A stretch of 64,000 nucleotides of DNA, from contig NZ_CP155729.1 of NCBI RefSeq assembly GCF_039724765.1, forward strand, positions 3,605,501 to 3,669,500. Direction: 5' to 3'. Position 1 is the stretch's first letter. Each line of letters opens with the position of its first letter. Shown piece by piece: positions 35,842 through 45,011 of this stretch. The notes beneath the pieces were generated by a model. It ran no database searches and was not told where the DNA came from. It worked only from the letters and a program-made list of their open reading frames with translations. The stretch comes from Sagittula stellata E-37. Its GTDB lineage: Bacteria; Pseudomonadota; Alphaproteobacteria; Rhodobacterales; Rhodobacteraceae. Position numbers and translations under genes: made by a program.

Positions 35842-36348
35842 ATGCCGTTCCGCTGGCTAGCTGCGCTATTTCTTCTGTGTACTTCAGCAAATGCTGAGGT
35901 CATCACGGCGACTGATGGACGGCAGTTTGAATTAAACGAAGATGGAACGTTCTCCGAAATTGTTTTGGAGGCTGCTAGCAGAGCGCCGCTCGAGATCGGC
36001 GAGCCTTTGTTCACGCATAATGCTGGAAACTACAATCAAAACACGGTGCGCTTTATGCCTATCGTAACGAACACTACCGACAAAACCGTAGTGGGCTACC
36101 GCTTTTCTACGACTTTCCGGTCTGCATTTGGCGATGCTCTTTTCAATTTTTCCGGTGAAAGCAGCGAGCGTATCTCACCGGGTGCTACATCGAAGGCGTC
36201 GGCCTTCTATTATTGGGAGGACAATCAGTTTATCGGCGACCAACCCTACGATAAGTTGAAGATCTTCGAGGCTAATGGAACAGGATCAATCGAGACCGAA
36301 GTTACGGCGATCGCATTTGATGATGGGACTTTTTGGAAAGCCCAATAG
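35842..36348 (+). CDS. Exported hypothetical protein, lower G+C than its surroundings
   Basis: A 168-residue protein with a Sec signal peptide (FRWLAALFLLCTSANA, cleavage near residue 18). The mature part begins EVITATDGRQFELNEDGTFSEI and contains a domain reading MPIVTNTTDKTVVGYRFSTTFRSAFGDALF, like small extracellular beta-sandwich proteins; no family is named. The gene is visibly richer in A+T and in A/T-ending codons than both neighbours, which suggests later acquisition. GAAGAGGAG precedes the start. It sits just after the sucB terminator. Confidence 0.75.
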   Translation: MPFRWLAALFLLCTSANAEVITATDGRQFELNEDGTFSEIVLEAASRAPLEIGEPLFTHNAGNYNQNTVRFMPIVTNTTDKTVVGYRFSTTFRSAFGDALFNFSGESSERISPGATSKASAFYYWEDNQFIGDQPYDKLKIFEANGTGSIETEVTAIAFDDGTFWKAQ

Positions 36349-36351
36349 AAA

Positions 36352-36891
36352 ATGCTTTCTACGGTACCTGACGCCATCCGCCGCCGCCGCGCTTTCGCCC
36401 TGCCCGGGTACAAGACATTCGCAGAGGAAGGTTTCGACGGCGAATACGTCTCGCCCATTCAGATGACTTCCGGAAATCTCACAGGGCCGATGCTGATCTC
36501 CAAGGACTGGCTCGACGCGCCTTCGGCCAATGCCAACCGGGCCATCCTGACGAAACAGGGCTACCTGCCCGGCAACCACTACAACCGTGTCATCGACAAG
36601 GTTCTGGTCCTCGCTGGCCTTGTGCGCGCAGACATCTACATCACCCCCGTCTTCGGCCTGCTGACGGCGAAGCGGTCGTCCGTTATCCCGGCCAAGGACA
36701 GGCGCGCGTCGTTCGAGGCGGTCGGCCAGCACGAACTGATGGACCGAAAGCCCATCGCGCTCGGGACGGACGCGGCCTCCGTCCTACGTTGGTTCGGTAT
36801 CGACCATATCGAAACCATACATCCCTCGGCGCGCGGCCTCACCTTCGACGACCGCGCCCGGCGGATCGCCAAGGCACTGGAGGCCGCATGA
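36352..36891 (+). CDS. Hypothetical protein, possibly uracil-DNA-glycosylase-like
   Basis: A 179-residue soluble protein. YVSPIQMTSGNLTGPMLISKDWLD, VRADIYITPVFGLL and the C-terminal HPSARGLTFDDRARRIAKAL vaguely recall the uracil-DNA-glycosylase fold, in which a late HPS motif lies near the active site. This is a guess from short motifs and the first catalytic motif is not clear. It begins 4 bases after the previous stop with no good ribosome site, and its stop overlaps the next start as ATGA. Confidence 0.6.
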   Translation: MLSTVPDAIRRRRAFALPGYKTFAEEGFDGEYVSPIQMTSGNLTGPMLISKDWLDAPSANANRAILTKQGYLPGNHYNRVIDKVLVLAGLVRADIYITPVFGLLTAKRSSVIPAKDRRASFEAVGQHELMDRKPIALGTDAASVLRWFGIDHIETIHPSARGLTFDDRARRIAKALEAA

Positions 36892-37121
36892 CACACCAAC
36901 TTCTTCTCAGGTTCGACAGCTTCGATCCGTCCGCTTTCGACGCGGACGCGGAGGCGCGCGGTCAGGTGGGCCTGACACTGCTGCAAATGTGGCGCGAAGG
37001 CACGGGCAGGCACTGGGCGCTGTTCTCGGTCAACGACGCCGACAAGGCAAAGGCGTGGCTTTCGAAGGAAGCCGGGCTTGGCCATCCGCCCTCTGCCTCG
37101 CACATGCTGGAGACCGTTTGA
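36888..37121 (+). CDS. Hypothetical protein of 77 residues
   Basis: A small soluble protein beginning MTHQLLLRFDSFDPSAFDADAEARGQ and containing LLQMWREGTGRHWALFSVND. It appears to be a single alpha/beta domain with no named family. Its ATG overlaps the upstream stop codon (ATGA), and the glycosyltransferase starts 2 bases after its own stop, so the three genes form a compact unit. Confidence 0.65.
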   Translation: MTHQLLLRFDSFDPSAFDADAEARGQVGLTLLQMWREGTGRHWALFSVNDADKAKAWLSKEAGLGHPPSASHMLETV

Positions 37122-37122
37122 C

Positions 37123-38097
37123 GTGACGCCCCCGGCCCGCATCGCGCTTGTGTCCTGCATGAGAAACGAAGGCATCTTCGTGCCGGAATGGCTGGCGTAC
37201 CATGCGGGCCTGGGCTTCGACCGGATCGTGGTGGCGACCAACGGCTGCAGCGACGGCACCGATGCGCTGTTGGCCCATCTCGCCAGTCGGGGCATGGTCG
37301 ACCACATCGATCACGATCCGGCTGGCCGTCCGCCGCAGGATGCCGCGATGGATCTGGTCCTGGCCTGGGCGCGGGAGGCGGGCGTCACCCACATACTGCA
37401 CATCGACGCCGACGAATTCCTTTGCCTGGCCGAAGGGGATTTGGCTGATCTTATTGAACGGACGCATGGCGCGGACGTGGTGCCCCTGCCGTGGCGCACC
37501 TTCGGCGACAGCGGCGTGACGAAGTGGACGCCTGGCGACCTCGTGCTGGAGAGGAACACCCGTGCGGAAGCTGAGCCAGTACCGGGTATCACCAAATTCA
37601 AGTGCCTCTTCCGCGTCGCGAGTTTTGCCCGCGCCACCGACCACAACCCGCTGGAGCCGCAAATCCCCGACCCGAAAGTGATGACGCCGGACGGCGCGCT
37701 GCTGTCCAATGCCTCCCTTTATCAGAAGAAGTCGGCGCGCTTCCGGCCGCACGAGGTTGCAGCCCGCGCGACCTCTGCCCAAGTCTATCACTACGCGGTG
37801 CGGTCCGAAGATGTGTTCCTGCTGAAGAACGACCGTGGCGACGGGCAAGGCAAGAGAGGCGATGCGAAATACCACCTGAACTCTCGCTGGCACCGGCAGG
37901 CCAACCGCAACGACGTCGACGCACCGGAGATGCTGCAATATCTTCCCGGTGTACGGTCACGTCTGGCGGAGTGGCGCCGGGATCCAGATTTCGCCCAGCT
38001 GGAACTGGCCTGCGCCGATGCCTTCGCCGCACAGCGGGCAAAGGTCCTGACGGCAGAGAACCGCGCGGCCTGGACCAAAGAGATGCGCCCGGCATGA
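37123..38097 (+). CDS. Glycosyltransferase family 2-like protein
   Basis: A 324-residue cytosolic protein of the GT-A type. The opening RIALVSCMRNEGIFVPEWLAYH and VVATNGCSDGTDALL form the nucleotide-sugar fold, and ILHIDADEFLCL contains the DxD metal motif. It resembles the Glyco_tranf_2_4 group, whose acceptors are mostly unknown. The start is a GTG at 37123, one base after the previous stop codon, with GGAG about 10 bases upstream; an ATG at 37078 would overlap the previous gene heavily. Confidence 0.82.
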   Translation: MTPPARIALVSCMRNEGIFVPEWLAYHAGLGFDRIVVATNGCSDGTDALLAHLASRGMVDHIDHDPAGRPPQDAAMDLVLAWAREAGVTHILHIDADEFLCLAEGDLADLIERTHGADVVPLPWRTFGDSGVTKWTPGDLVLERNTRAEAEPVPGITKFKCLFRVASFARATDHNPLEPQIPDPKVMTPDGALLSNASLYQKKSARFRPHEVAARATSAQVYHYAVRSEDVFLLKNDRGDGQGKRGDAKYHLNSRWHRQANRNDVDAPEMLQYLPGVRSRLAEWRRDPDFAQLELACADAFAAQRAKVLTAENRAAWTKEMRPA

Positions 38098-38194
38098 TCC
38101 GTTCCGACATACCATTGTCTATTGCGGCGCCCACATTCCACGACGTCGCTGCAAACCACGCAAGACCTGCTGGCACAGCGAAAGGAGACACTAA

Positions 38195-38584
38195 ATGACC
38201 CCCGAACTGGCAGCCCTTGCCGCGACCGTGCTGGTACATCTGGCGGCCGTCGTCTGGTCGCAGAAATCCTTCGAGAAGGACGTTGGCCGGGAAGGCAATC
38301 TTTCCCCACGGGACGGGTCCATGGATCTGTCTGTCGAGACCGAGCGACTGAAACGCGCGTTGGGCAACCATACAGAGAACATCGCCCCGTTCGTAATCGC
38401 CGTCGTGCTCGTGCAGTTCACCGATTCGAACAGCTGGGTTACGGCGCTTTTCGCATGGGTCTTCGTGGCGGCACGTGCGCTCTATCTTCCGGCCTACGCC
38501 CTCGGATGGGTGCCCTGGCGGTCCTACCTCTTCATGGCGGGATTGCTGTCCACGCTGATCATGATCGTCGCGGCTTTCGTATGA
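38195..38584 (+). CDS. MAPEG-family membrane protein, first copy
   Basis: A 129-residue protein with four predicted membrane segments and the MAPEG core (RALGNHTENIAPFVIAVVL, then AARALYLPAYALGWVPWRS). MAPEG proteins include microsomal glutathione transferases; many bacterial members are uncharacterised. AAAGGAG precedes the ATG. The next gene is a paralogue of the same length that overlaps it by four bases. Confidence 0.86.
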   Translation: MTPELAALAATVLVHLAAVVWSQKSFEKDVGREGNLSPRDGSMDLSVETERLKRALGNHTENIAPFVIAVVLVQFTDSNSWVTALFAWVFVAARALYLPAYALGWVPWRSYLFMAGLLSTLIMIVAAFV

Positions 38585-38970
38585 CCCCGGAGCTTACAAT
38601 CCTGACGCTCGCGGCTCTGTTGCAGGCCGTGCAGTTCGCGATCTACTCCGTGGCAGCGCAGATGCAGGTCGGTACGCGCTATGCCGCTTCGCCACGGGAC
38701 GAGCCGCGCCAGTTGACCGGTCTGGCGGGCCGCGCGCAGCGTGCGCTCAACAACCATTTCGAAGGGCTGATCCTCTTCTCCATCGCTGTCATGGTGGTTA
38801 CGTACTCTGATATCGGAGACGAGTTCACAGCAGCCGCGGCTCTGGTCTATCTCGTAGCGCGGGTTCTTTACGTGCCCGCGTATCTCTTCGGTTGGGCGCC
38901 CTGGCGCTCGCTGATCTGGTTCGCGGGGTTTCTCGCCACCGTCTTCATGCTGATCTGGTGCCTCCTGTGA
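38581..38970 (+). CDS. MAPEG-family membrane protein, second copy
   Basis: A 129-residue paralogue of the preceding gene. Corresponding segments are [20 protein letters not shown] and [19 protein letters not shown], and both proteins start MTPEL. The ATG at 38581 overlaps the previous stop as ATGA. Equal length and tandem order indicate an old local duplication, and MAPEG proteins are usually trimers, so a mixed complex is possible. Confidence 0.86.
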   Translation: MTPELTILTLAALLQAVQFAIYSVAAQMQVGTRYAASPRDEPRQLTGLAGRAQRALNNHFEGLILFSIAVMVVTYSDIGDEFTAAAALVYLVARVLYVPAYLFGWAPWRSLIWFAGFLATVFMLIWCLL

Positions 38971-39076
38971 CCGATCGGCCCCGCACACCCGGCCCAGTTT
39001 CGGGCTGAACGACTCCCGGGGGGCTCCGCCGGAGCGGGGGCACTGCCTCCTCCCCCTCAGACAGAAGGAAAACGAC

Positions 39077-40477
<1,401 letters not shown>

Positions 40478-40530
40478 GGGTGTTGACCGACGCCATCTGC
40501 CCTGCGTAGCCGGAGTCGAAAACGGATGGA

Positions 40531-40565
40531 AAGGGGCGCGGTCCGGACCGCGCCCCTTGTTGTTT
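40531..40565. terminator. Terminator after lpd
   Basis: A perfect 28-base palindrome (14-base arms built around GGGGCGCGGTCC) followed on the plus strand by TTGTTGTTT. It ends lpd and could also stop the convergent oxidase gene. Confidence 0.75.
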
Positions 40566-40717
40566 CACCTGGCATGGGTTCATGCGATACCGCTCGATGC
40601 CGGGTTGCCGAGGCATCCAGCAACGGATCGGCGGCGGCACCATCGAAGGCACGCCTGCCGATCAGGGCCGCATTACGTGGTCAGTGTCCGGGTCAGGCCC
40701 GCTTGGCCCACCCCGTT

Positions 40718-41320
40718 TCACCAAAGACGGGTCTTTGCGTAGTCCGGATAGGCGCGGTCGTAGTCCGCACCGCCCTGCGCGCCCTGCGACATGTCGGCGA
40801 GGATCTCGCCCACCGTCGGCAGGTCGAGTTGCGGGTCACGCGGCCAGAGCCCCGAGCGCATCAGTGCCTTGGCGCATTGCGTGTAGACCTCTGTCACGTC
40901 GACCACGATGACCGTGGCGGGCAGCCGGTCGCCCTTGGCAAAGCTCTGCCGCAGATCCTGGTCGTCGGTCAGGAATGCGCGGCCATTTACGCGGACCGTA
41001 GTGTGGGTGCCGGGGATCATGAACAGAAGGGCACAGCGCCCGTCGGACACGATATCCCGCAGGCAATCGAGCCGGTTGTTGCCGCGCCAGTCGGGCATCA
41101 GCAGACGCTCGGCGCCATCCACCCGGATCACCGGGCCATCGTCGCCGCGCGGCGAACCATGCACACCGTCCGGCCCGACCGTGGAAAGGATACAGAACCG
41201 TGCTGCCTCTACCCAGCGGCGATAGAGCGGCGTCAGGCTTGGCGAAACCTTGACCAGCGCGGCCGGGACCGCTTCGGGATAAAGCGCCTCAAGGTCCGGG
41301 ACGGTCGCTATGGGCTTCAT
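40718..41320 (-). CDS. Pyridoxamine 5'-phosphate oxidase-related FMN-binding protein
   Basis: A 200-residue protein of the MSMEG_1061-like PPOX group. RFCILSTVGPDGVHGSPRGDDGPV is the flavin-binding strand region, followed by LLMPDWRGNNRLDCLRDIVSDGRCALLFMIPG. These proteins bind FMN or F420 and reduce small molecules; true PdxH has different substrate residues. AAGGAG precedes the ATG. It lies 4 bases after the plsC-like gene at the end of an ftsE-ftsX-plsC transcript. Confidence 0.82.
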   Translation of the reverse strand: MKPIATVPDLEALYPEAVPAALVKVSPSLTPLYRRWVEAARFCILSTVGPDGVHGSPRGDDGPVIRVDGAERLLMPDWRGNNRLDCLRDIVSDGRCALLFMIPGTHTTVRVNGRAFLTDDQDLRQSFAKGDRLPATVIVVDVTEVYTQCAKALMRSGLWPRDPQLDLPTVGEILADMSQGAQGGADYDRAYPDYAKTRLW

Positions 41321-41324
41321 TGGC

Positions 41325-42050
41325 TTACTCCTTGGGGTCGAAACCGGCCTCGCGCATCAGAGCGTTCGAAGCCGCCTCGACCTCCGTCTCCAGCCGGATC
41401 AGAAAAGTCTCTCGGCCAAGGCCCGGATCTATGGTCGGAAGGAACTCGACGACGGCCAGTCCCGGCTTGCGCAGGATGCCCTTGCGCGGCCAGAACAAAC
41501 CGACGTTGGTCGCCGCCGGAACACAGGGCTGGCCGGTCTGTTCATAGAGCAGCGCCGCACCAACCTTGTAGCCCTGCTTTACGCCCGGAGCGACGCGAGT
41601 GCCCTGCGGATAGATGATGAGCTGTCCGGGATCGGCCGCCCCCTTCTCCACGTCCGACAGCATCCGGGCGATGGCAGCCCCGCGTTTTCCGCGCGAGACG
41701 GGCACACAGCCGATGCGGTAGGCATACTGCCCGATAATGGGCGTGTAGAGCAGTTCCTGCTTCATGATGAACTTGCCGGCAGGTACGGCGCCGAAGATCA
41801 GAATGATGTCGAGGAAGGATTGGTGCTTGGCGGCGATCAGGACTTCGCCCTGCGGAACCGGTCCCCGAACCTCGGTCCGCAGGCCAACCATCCAGCGTGC
41901 GGTAAAGCGGGTCCAGGCACAGAAGGACTTGCACGCCATCCGGGCACCGCGGCTGGAGAACAGCGCCCAAGGCAGGAAGACGATCCCGAGGACGAGCATG
42001 GCAAAGTAAAGCTGGAAGACGAATATCGCCGAACGTACCCACTGGATCAC
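41325..42050 (-). CDS. plsC: 1-acyl-sn-glycerol-3-phosphate acyltransferase (PlsC type)
   Basis: A 241-residue membrane enzyme that adds the second acyl chain in phospholipid synthesis. An N-terminal hydrophobic segment (FVFQLYFAMLVLGIVFLPWAL) is followed by motif I, IAAKHQSFLD, here with Q in place of the more usual E or W-containing variants, and motif III, IIYPQGTR. Both catalytic residues His and Asp (HxxxxD) are present. The start is a GTG at 42050 that overlaps the ftsX stop as GTGA and follows GGGGGAA. Confidence 0.88.
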   Translation of the reverse strand: MIQWVRSAIFVFQLYFAMLVLGIVFLPWALFSSRGARMACKSFCAWTRFTARWMVGLRTEVRGPVPQGEVLIAAKHQSFLDIILIFGAVPAGKFIMKQELLYTPIIGQYAYRIGCVPVSRGKRGAAIARMLSDVEKGAADPGQLIIYPQGTRVAPGVKQGYKVGAALLYEQTGQPCVPAATNVGLFWPRKGILRKPGLAVVEFLPTIDPGLGRETFLIRLETEVEAASNALMREAGFDPKE

Positions 42051-42952
42051 GCCAGTTCCCCCAGTACACGCCGTGCCGCAAGGTCGGTCGCGATATAGGC
42101 CACCAGTGCGGCCAGCGGCGGCACGAACAGCGGCCAGAGCCATTGGAAGCCCTCGAAGCGCAGCCCCGTCAAGAGCCCCTCCACATCACCGGCTGCGGGC
42201 ATCAAAACAAGCGCCAGCATCCCAAGAACGGTGCCGGCGGCGGCACCGGTCAACGTCCGCAGGGTAAAGCGCCGGACGAATGCCTGCGCGATGTATCGGT
42301 CTGTGGCGCCGACCAGCCGAAGGACGGCGATGACCTGCGCATTGGCGGCCAGTGCAGCGTGGGCGGCCAGCGTGACCATTGCCCCGGTGGCCGCGCCGAT
42401 CAGCAGGATCGAGGTCCAGCCCAGCAGACGCAGCCGCGAGGCCGCCGCCACCAGCGGTTTGCGCCAGCGGCTGTGTTCGTCCAGCACCGCGCCGGGTGCC
42501 TCGGCCTGCAGCCGCAGGCGCAGCCCGTCTGAATCGTAGCCGTCGCCGGTCTCAAGAACCTCGACGAGCTGGGGCACCGGAAGCTGTTCGACCGGCAGCC
42601 CCGGACCAAACCATGGCTCAAGCAGCGCGCGCTGTTCGTCGGCACTCAGGGCGCGGGCAGAGGCAACGCCCGGCGTTTGCTCCAGCACCGTCAGCACCGC
42701 CGCCACCTGTTCGGCCATCTGCCCTTCGGGGGCAGAGATGCGCACGGTCGAGGCGCGCGCCAGTTCGTCCCCCCAGCTCGTGGCGAGCCGTCCGGCGGCC
42801 AGTGACAACGCCAGCGCAAAGATGGTCAGGAAGGCCATCGCGATAGACGTCAGCAGCGTCAGGCGCACGGTGAATCCGGAGGGCGGCACGACCCGGTCCG
42901 CACCTCGATCGCCTTTCACGAGGCCGCGGATGCTGGCGAGCCGCGCGATCAC
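42047..42952 (-). CDS. ftsX: Cell-division ABC transporter permease FtsX
   Basis: A 301-residue membrane protein with a first membrane segment at about residues 30-53, an extracytoplasmic domain of about 110 residues, and three further segments in the C-terminal FtsX domain (AAHAALAANAQVIAVLRLVGATDRYI). FtsEX links divisome activity to cell-wall hydrolases. The extracytoplasmic loop would contact a hydrolase activator. It overlaps ftsE by ATGA, and plsC by GTGA. Confidence 0.88.
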   Translation of the reverse strand: MIARLASIRGLVKGDRGADRVVPPSGFTVRLTLLTSIAMAFLTIFALALSLAAGRLATSWGDELARASTVRISAPEGQMAEQVAAVLTVLEQTPGVASARALSADEQRALLEPWFGPGLPVEQLPVPQLVEVLETGDGYDSDGLRLRLQAEAPGAVLDEHSRWRKPLVAAASRLRLLGWTSILLIGAATGAMVTLAAHAALAANAQVIAVLRLVGATDRYIAQAFVRRFTLRTLTGAAAGTVLGMLALVLMPAAGDVEGLLTGLRFEGFQWLWPLFVPPLAALVAYIATDLAARRVLGELA

Positions 42953-43626
42953 AGGTCCGCCCCCGCGGTCTGCAGAGACCGGTTCTGAATGCGCAGGACC
43001 CGGGCCTGCACGTGCGCCTTCGCGGCGCGGATCAGGGCGAGGTCGTGGGTGGCGATCATCACTGTCTTGCCCATCTTGTTCAGCTCGATCAGCAGCCGCA
43101 GAAGCCTTTGCGACATTTCCCAGTCGACGTTGCCTGTGGGTTCATCGGCAAGGATCACGTCCGGGCTGAGGATCAGCGCGCGGGCAAGCGCCGCACGCTG
43201 ACGCTCCCCGCCGGACAGCTCTGGCGGCAGGGCGTCGAATTTGCCGGTCAGTCCGACCCAGCTCATGAGTTCATGAAGGTTGTCGGCCTGGCTCGGGTCC
43301 GCTTGGCCGGAGACGGTCAGAGGAAGGGCCACGTTTTCCGCCACCGGAAGATGGTCGAGGAACTGGCAATCCTGGTGGACCACACCGATGCGCCGACGCA
43401 TGTAGGCAACGGCGTTGCGATCCATCTGCGTCACGTCTTCGCTGAAAATGTGGACTGTCCCCGCCGTTGGCTTCAGCGCGCCGTAGCACAGCTTCAGAAA
43501 CGTCGTCTTGCCCGCGCCGGAAGGGCCGGTGAGGAAGTGGAAGGTTCCCGGCGCCAGCTTCAGCGAAATGTCGGTAAGCAGCGCCTCCCCGCTATAGGAA
43601 TAGGCCGCGTTTTCCAGCTCGATCAC
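42949..43626 (-). CDS. ftsE: Cell-division ABC transporter ATP-binding protein FtsE
   Basis: A 225-residue ATPase with Walker A GPSGAGKTT, Q-loop VHQDCQFLDHLP, signature LSGGERQRAALARAL, and Walker B VILADEPTGNVD. The order ftsE-ftsX and the sequence IELENAAYSYSGEALLTDISL identify it as FtsE. It powers FtsX during division. A TTAACCAT CtrA half-site lies about 110 bases upstream, in the shared region with the zinc-ribbon gene. Confidence 0.93.
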   Translation of the reverse strand: MIELENAAYSYSGEALLTDISLKLAPGTFHFLTGPSGAGKTTFLKLCYGALKPTAGTVHIFSEDVTQMDRNAVAYMRRRIGVVHQDCQFLDHLPVAENVALPLTVSGQADPSQADNLHELMSWVGLTGKFDALPPELSGGERQRAALARALILSPDVILADEPTGNVDWEMSQRLLRLLIELNKMGKTVMIATHDLALIRAAKAHVQARVLRIQNRSLQTAGADL

Positions 43627-43736
43627 GGGTCGTGTGCCCTCACCCTTTTGTTGACCCTGTTGTGCCAGTGCAAGCCCGGTTGTGCAACGCGGCTCATAGG
43701 CCAGAAATGGACTTTTCCCCTTGTGTCATCGCACCT

Positions 43737-43744
43737 ATGGTTAA
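43737..43744 (-). promoter_or_regulatory. TTAACCAT, CtrA-type half-site between ftsE and the zinc-ribbon gene
   Basis: An exact TTAACCAT (read on the minus strand) lies in the 162-base divergent region. No second TTAA is found seven bases away, so it is only a half-site. Cell-division genes are common CtrA targets in Alphaproteobacteria. Confidence 0.35.
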
Positions 43745-43788
43745 TGCAACGCCCGCGAAGGGGCGATGAGAGACAGGATCGGAGCAGC

Positions 43789-44820
43789 ATGCGGCTGATT
43801 TGCCCGAATTGCGGAGCGCAATACGACGTCCCTGCGGAGGTCATCCCCGAGGGCGGTCGCGACGTTCAGTGTTCCAACTGCGGCCACACGTGGTTCCAGC
43901 GTCACCCGGATATGGATGCGGATCTGGCCGAGGATCTGAACCAGCCCGTGCCGGACGAAGAATGGACGCCGGAGGACGAGCCGGCAGAGGCGATATCTTC
44001 CATCCCCCCCGCCGAACGGCCCCACCTCTCTCGCCGCGCCGCCGCGCCGGTCGCGCAAGTGGACGACGAGGAAGACGGGGTCGAGACGGAGCCCGAACCT
44101 TTACCGTCCACGGATGAGGCAAAGCCGCGCGGACTCGATCCGGAAGTGGCCGAGATCTTCCGCGAGGAACGCGACTACGAAGCCCGCAGGCGCACGGCGG
44201 AATCGCTGGAGACGCAACCGGACCTCGGTCTGGGAGAGCCGGATGAGGACGAACGAGCGCGCCGGTCGAGGCAGGCGCGCGAACGCATGTCCCGCATCCG
44301 CGGGGACGAGGCCACGGCACCGCAGTCCACCAGGCGCCCGGCCCCGCCCGTTGTCCCCGAAACCGCCCCCCCCGACCAGGACGAAGGCCGGGCAACGGCA
44401 GAAGCGGTCGCGGCTGCGGCAGCGAGTTCGCGGCGCGACCTCCTCCCGGACGTGGACGAAATCAACCAGACGCTGCGCTCCACTTCCGAGCCGCGCGTCA
44501 TCGACTCCGCCGAGCGCAACGCGACCGCGACCGATCCGAAGTCGGGCGGTTTCGGCAAGGGCTTCCTGCTGGTGATCGTTCTTGCCGCGCTGGCCATCGG
44601 CACCTACGCCAACGCCACCAAGATCTCCATGTCCGTGCCGCAGGTCGCGCCTGCGCTGGACGCCTACGTGGCCACGGTCAACAAGGGGCGCGTGTGGCTG
44701 GACCAGCAGGTGCTGCAGCTCATGACGATGCTCGACGGGATGAGCTCGGAGGCAGCCCCCTCGACGACGGAGACGCCTGCGGAGCAGGACGCCGAAACGG
44801 ACACGTCAGAGAGTAACTGA
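43789..44820 (+). CDS. MJ0042-type zinc-ribbon membrane protein
   Basis: A 343-residue protein. The N-terminal zinc ribbon is MRLICPNCGAQYDV with a partner CSNCGHTW near residues 26-33, the four cysteines that bind zinc. A long, acidic, probably disordered middle follows (residues 40-240), then one membrane segment near 250-270 (GKGFLLVIVLAALAIGTYA) and a short outer tail. Family members in Rhodobacteraceae are uncharacterised; the form suggests a cytosolic sensor or scaffold held at the membrane. It is divergent from ftsE. Confidence 0.85.
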   Translation: MRLICPNCGAQYDVPAEVIPEGGRDVQCSNCGHTWFQRHPDMDADLAEDLNQPVPDEEWTPEDEPAEAISSIPPAERPHLSRRAAAPVAQVDDEEDGVETEPEPLPSTDEAKPRGLDPEVAEIFREERDYEARRRTAESLETQPDLGLGEPDEDERARRSRQARERMSRIRGDEATAPQSTRRPAPPVVPETAPPDQDEGRATAEAVAAAAASSRRDLLPDVDEINQTLRSTSEPRVIDSAERNATATDPKSGGFGKGFLLVIVLAALAIGTYANATKISMSVPQVAPALDAYVATVNKGRVWLDQQVLQLMTMLDGMSSEAAPSTTETPAEQDAETDTSESN

Positions 44821-44947
44821 TCCGCGGAACCGCCGAACGCGCGGGTCCTGCGGGGCCGGCGCGATTTCGGAACGCCGACTGTCGGTGCCCCTGAAATGGC
44901 CCACACGGTTGGGCCGTTCGAATGCACCGGATTGGTGTGCTCCCCCA

Positions 44948-44979
44948 ACAAAAAGGACCGCCGGTCACACCGGCAGTCC
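44948..44979 (-). terminator. Terminator of the tauABC transcript
   Basis: An 11-base-pair stem with one mismatch (GGACTGCCGGT with ACCGGCGGTCC on the minus strand) is followed by TTTTT, 32 bases after the tauC stop. Confidence 0.8.
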
Positions 44980-45011
44980 ACTCGTGCGTTCCGGGTCCTA
45001 CAGGTGCAGGT

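Noticed and set aside
40566..40717. A small gene on the minus strand between the lpd terminator and the oxidase gene
   Set aside because: Frames there lack a ribosome site and give Pro/Arg-rich peptides without pattern.
44898..44915. A terminator for the zinc-ribbon gene (GGCCCA/TGGGCC stem)
   Set aside because: Only six base pairs and no U-tract; too weak to list.
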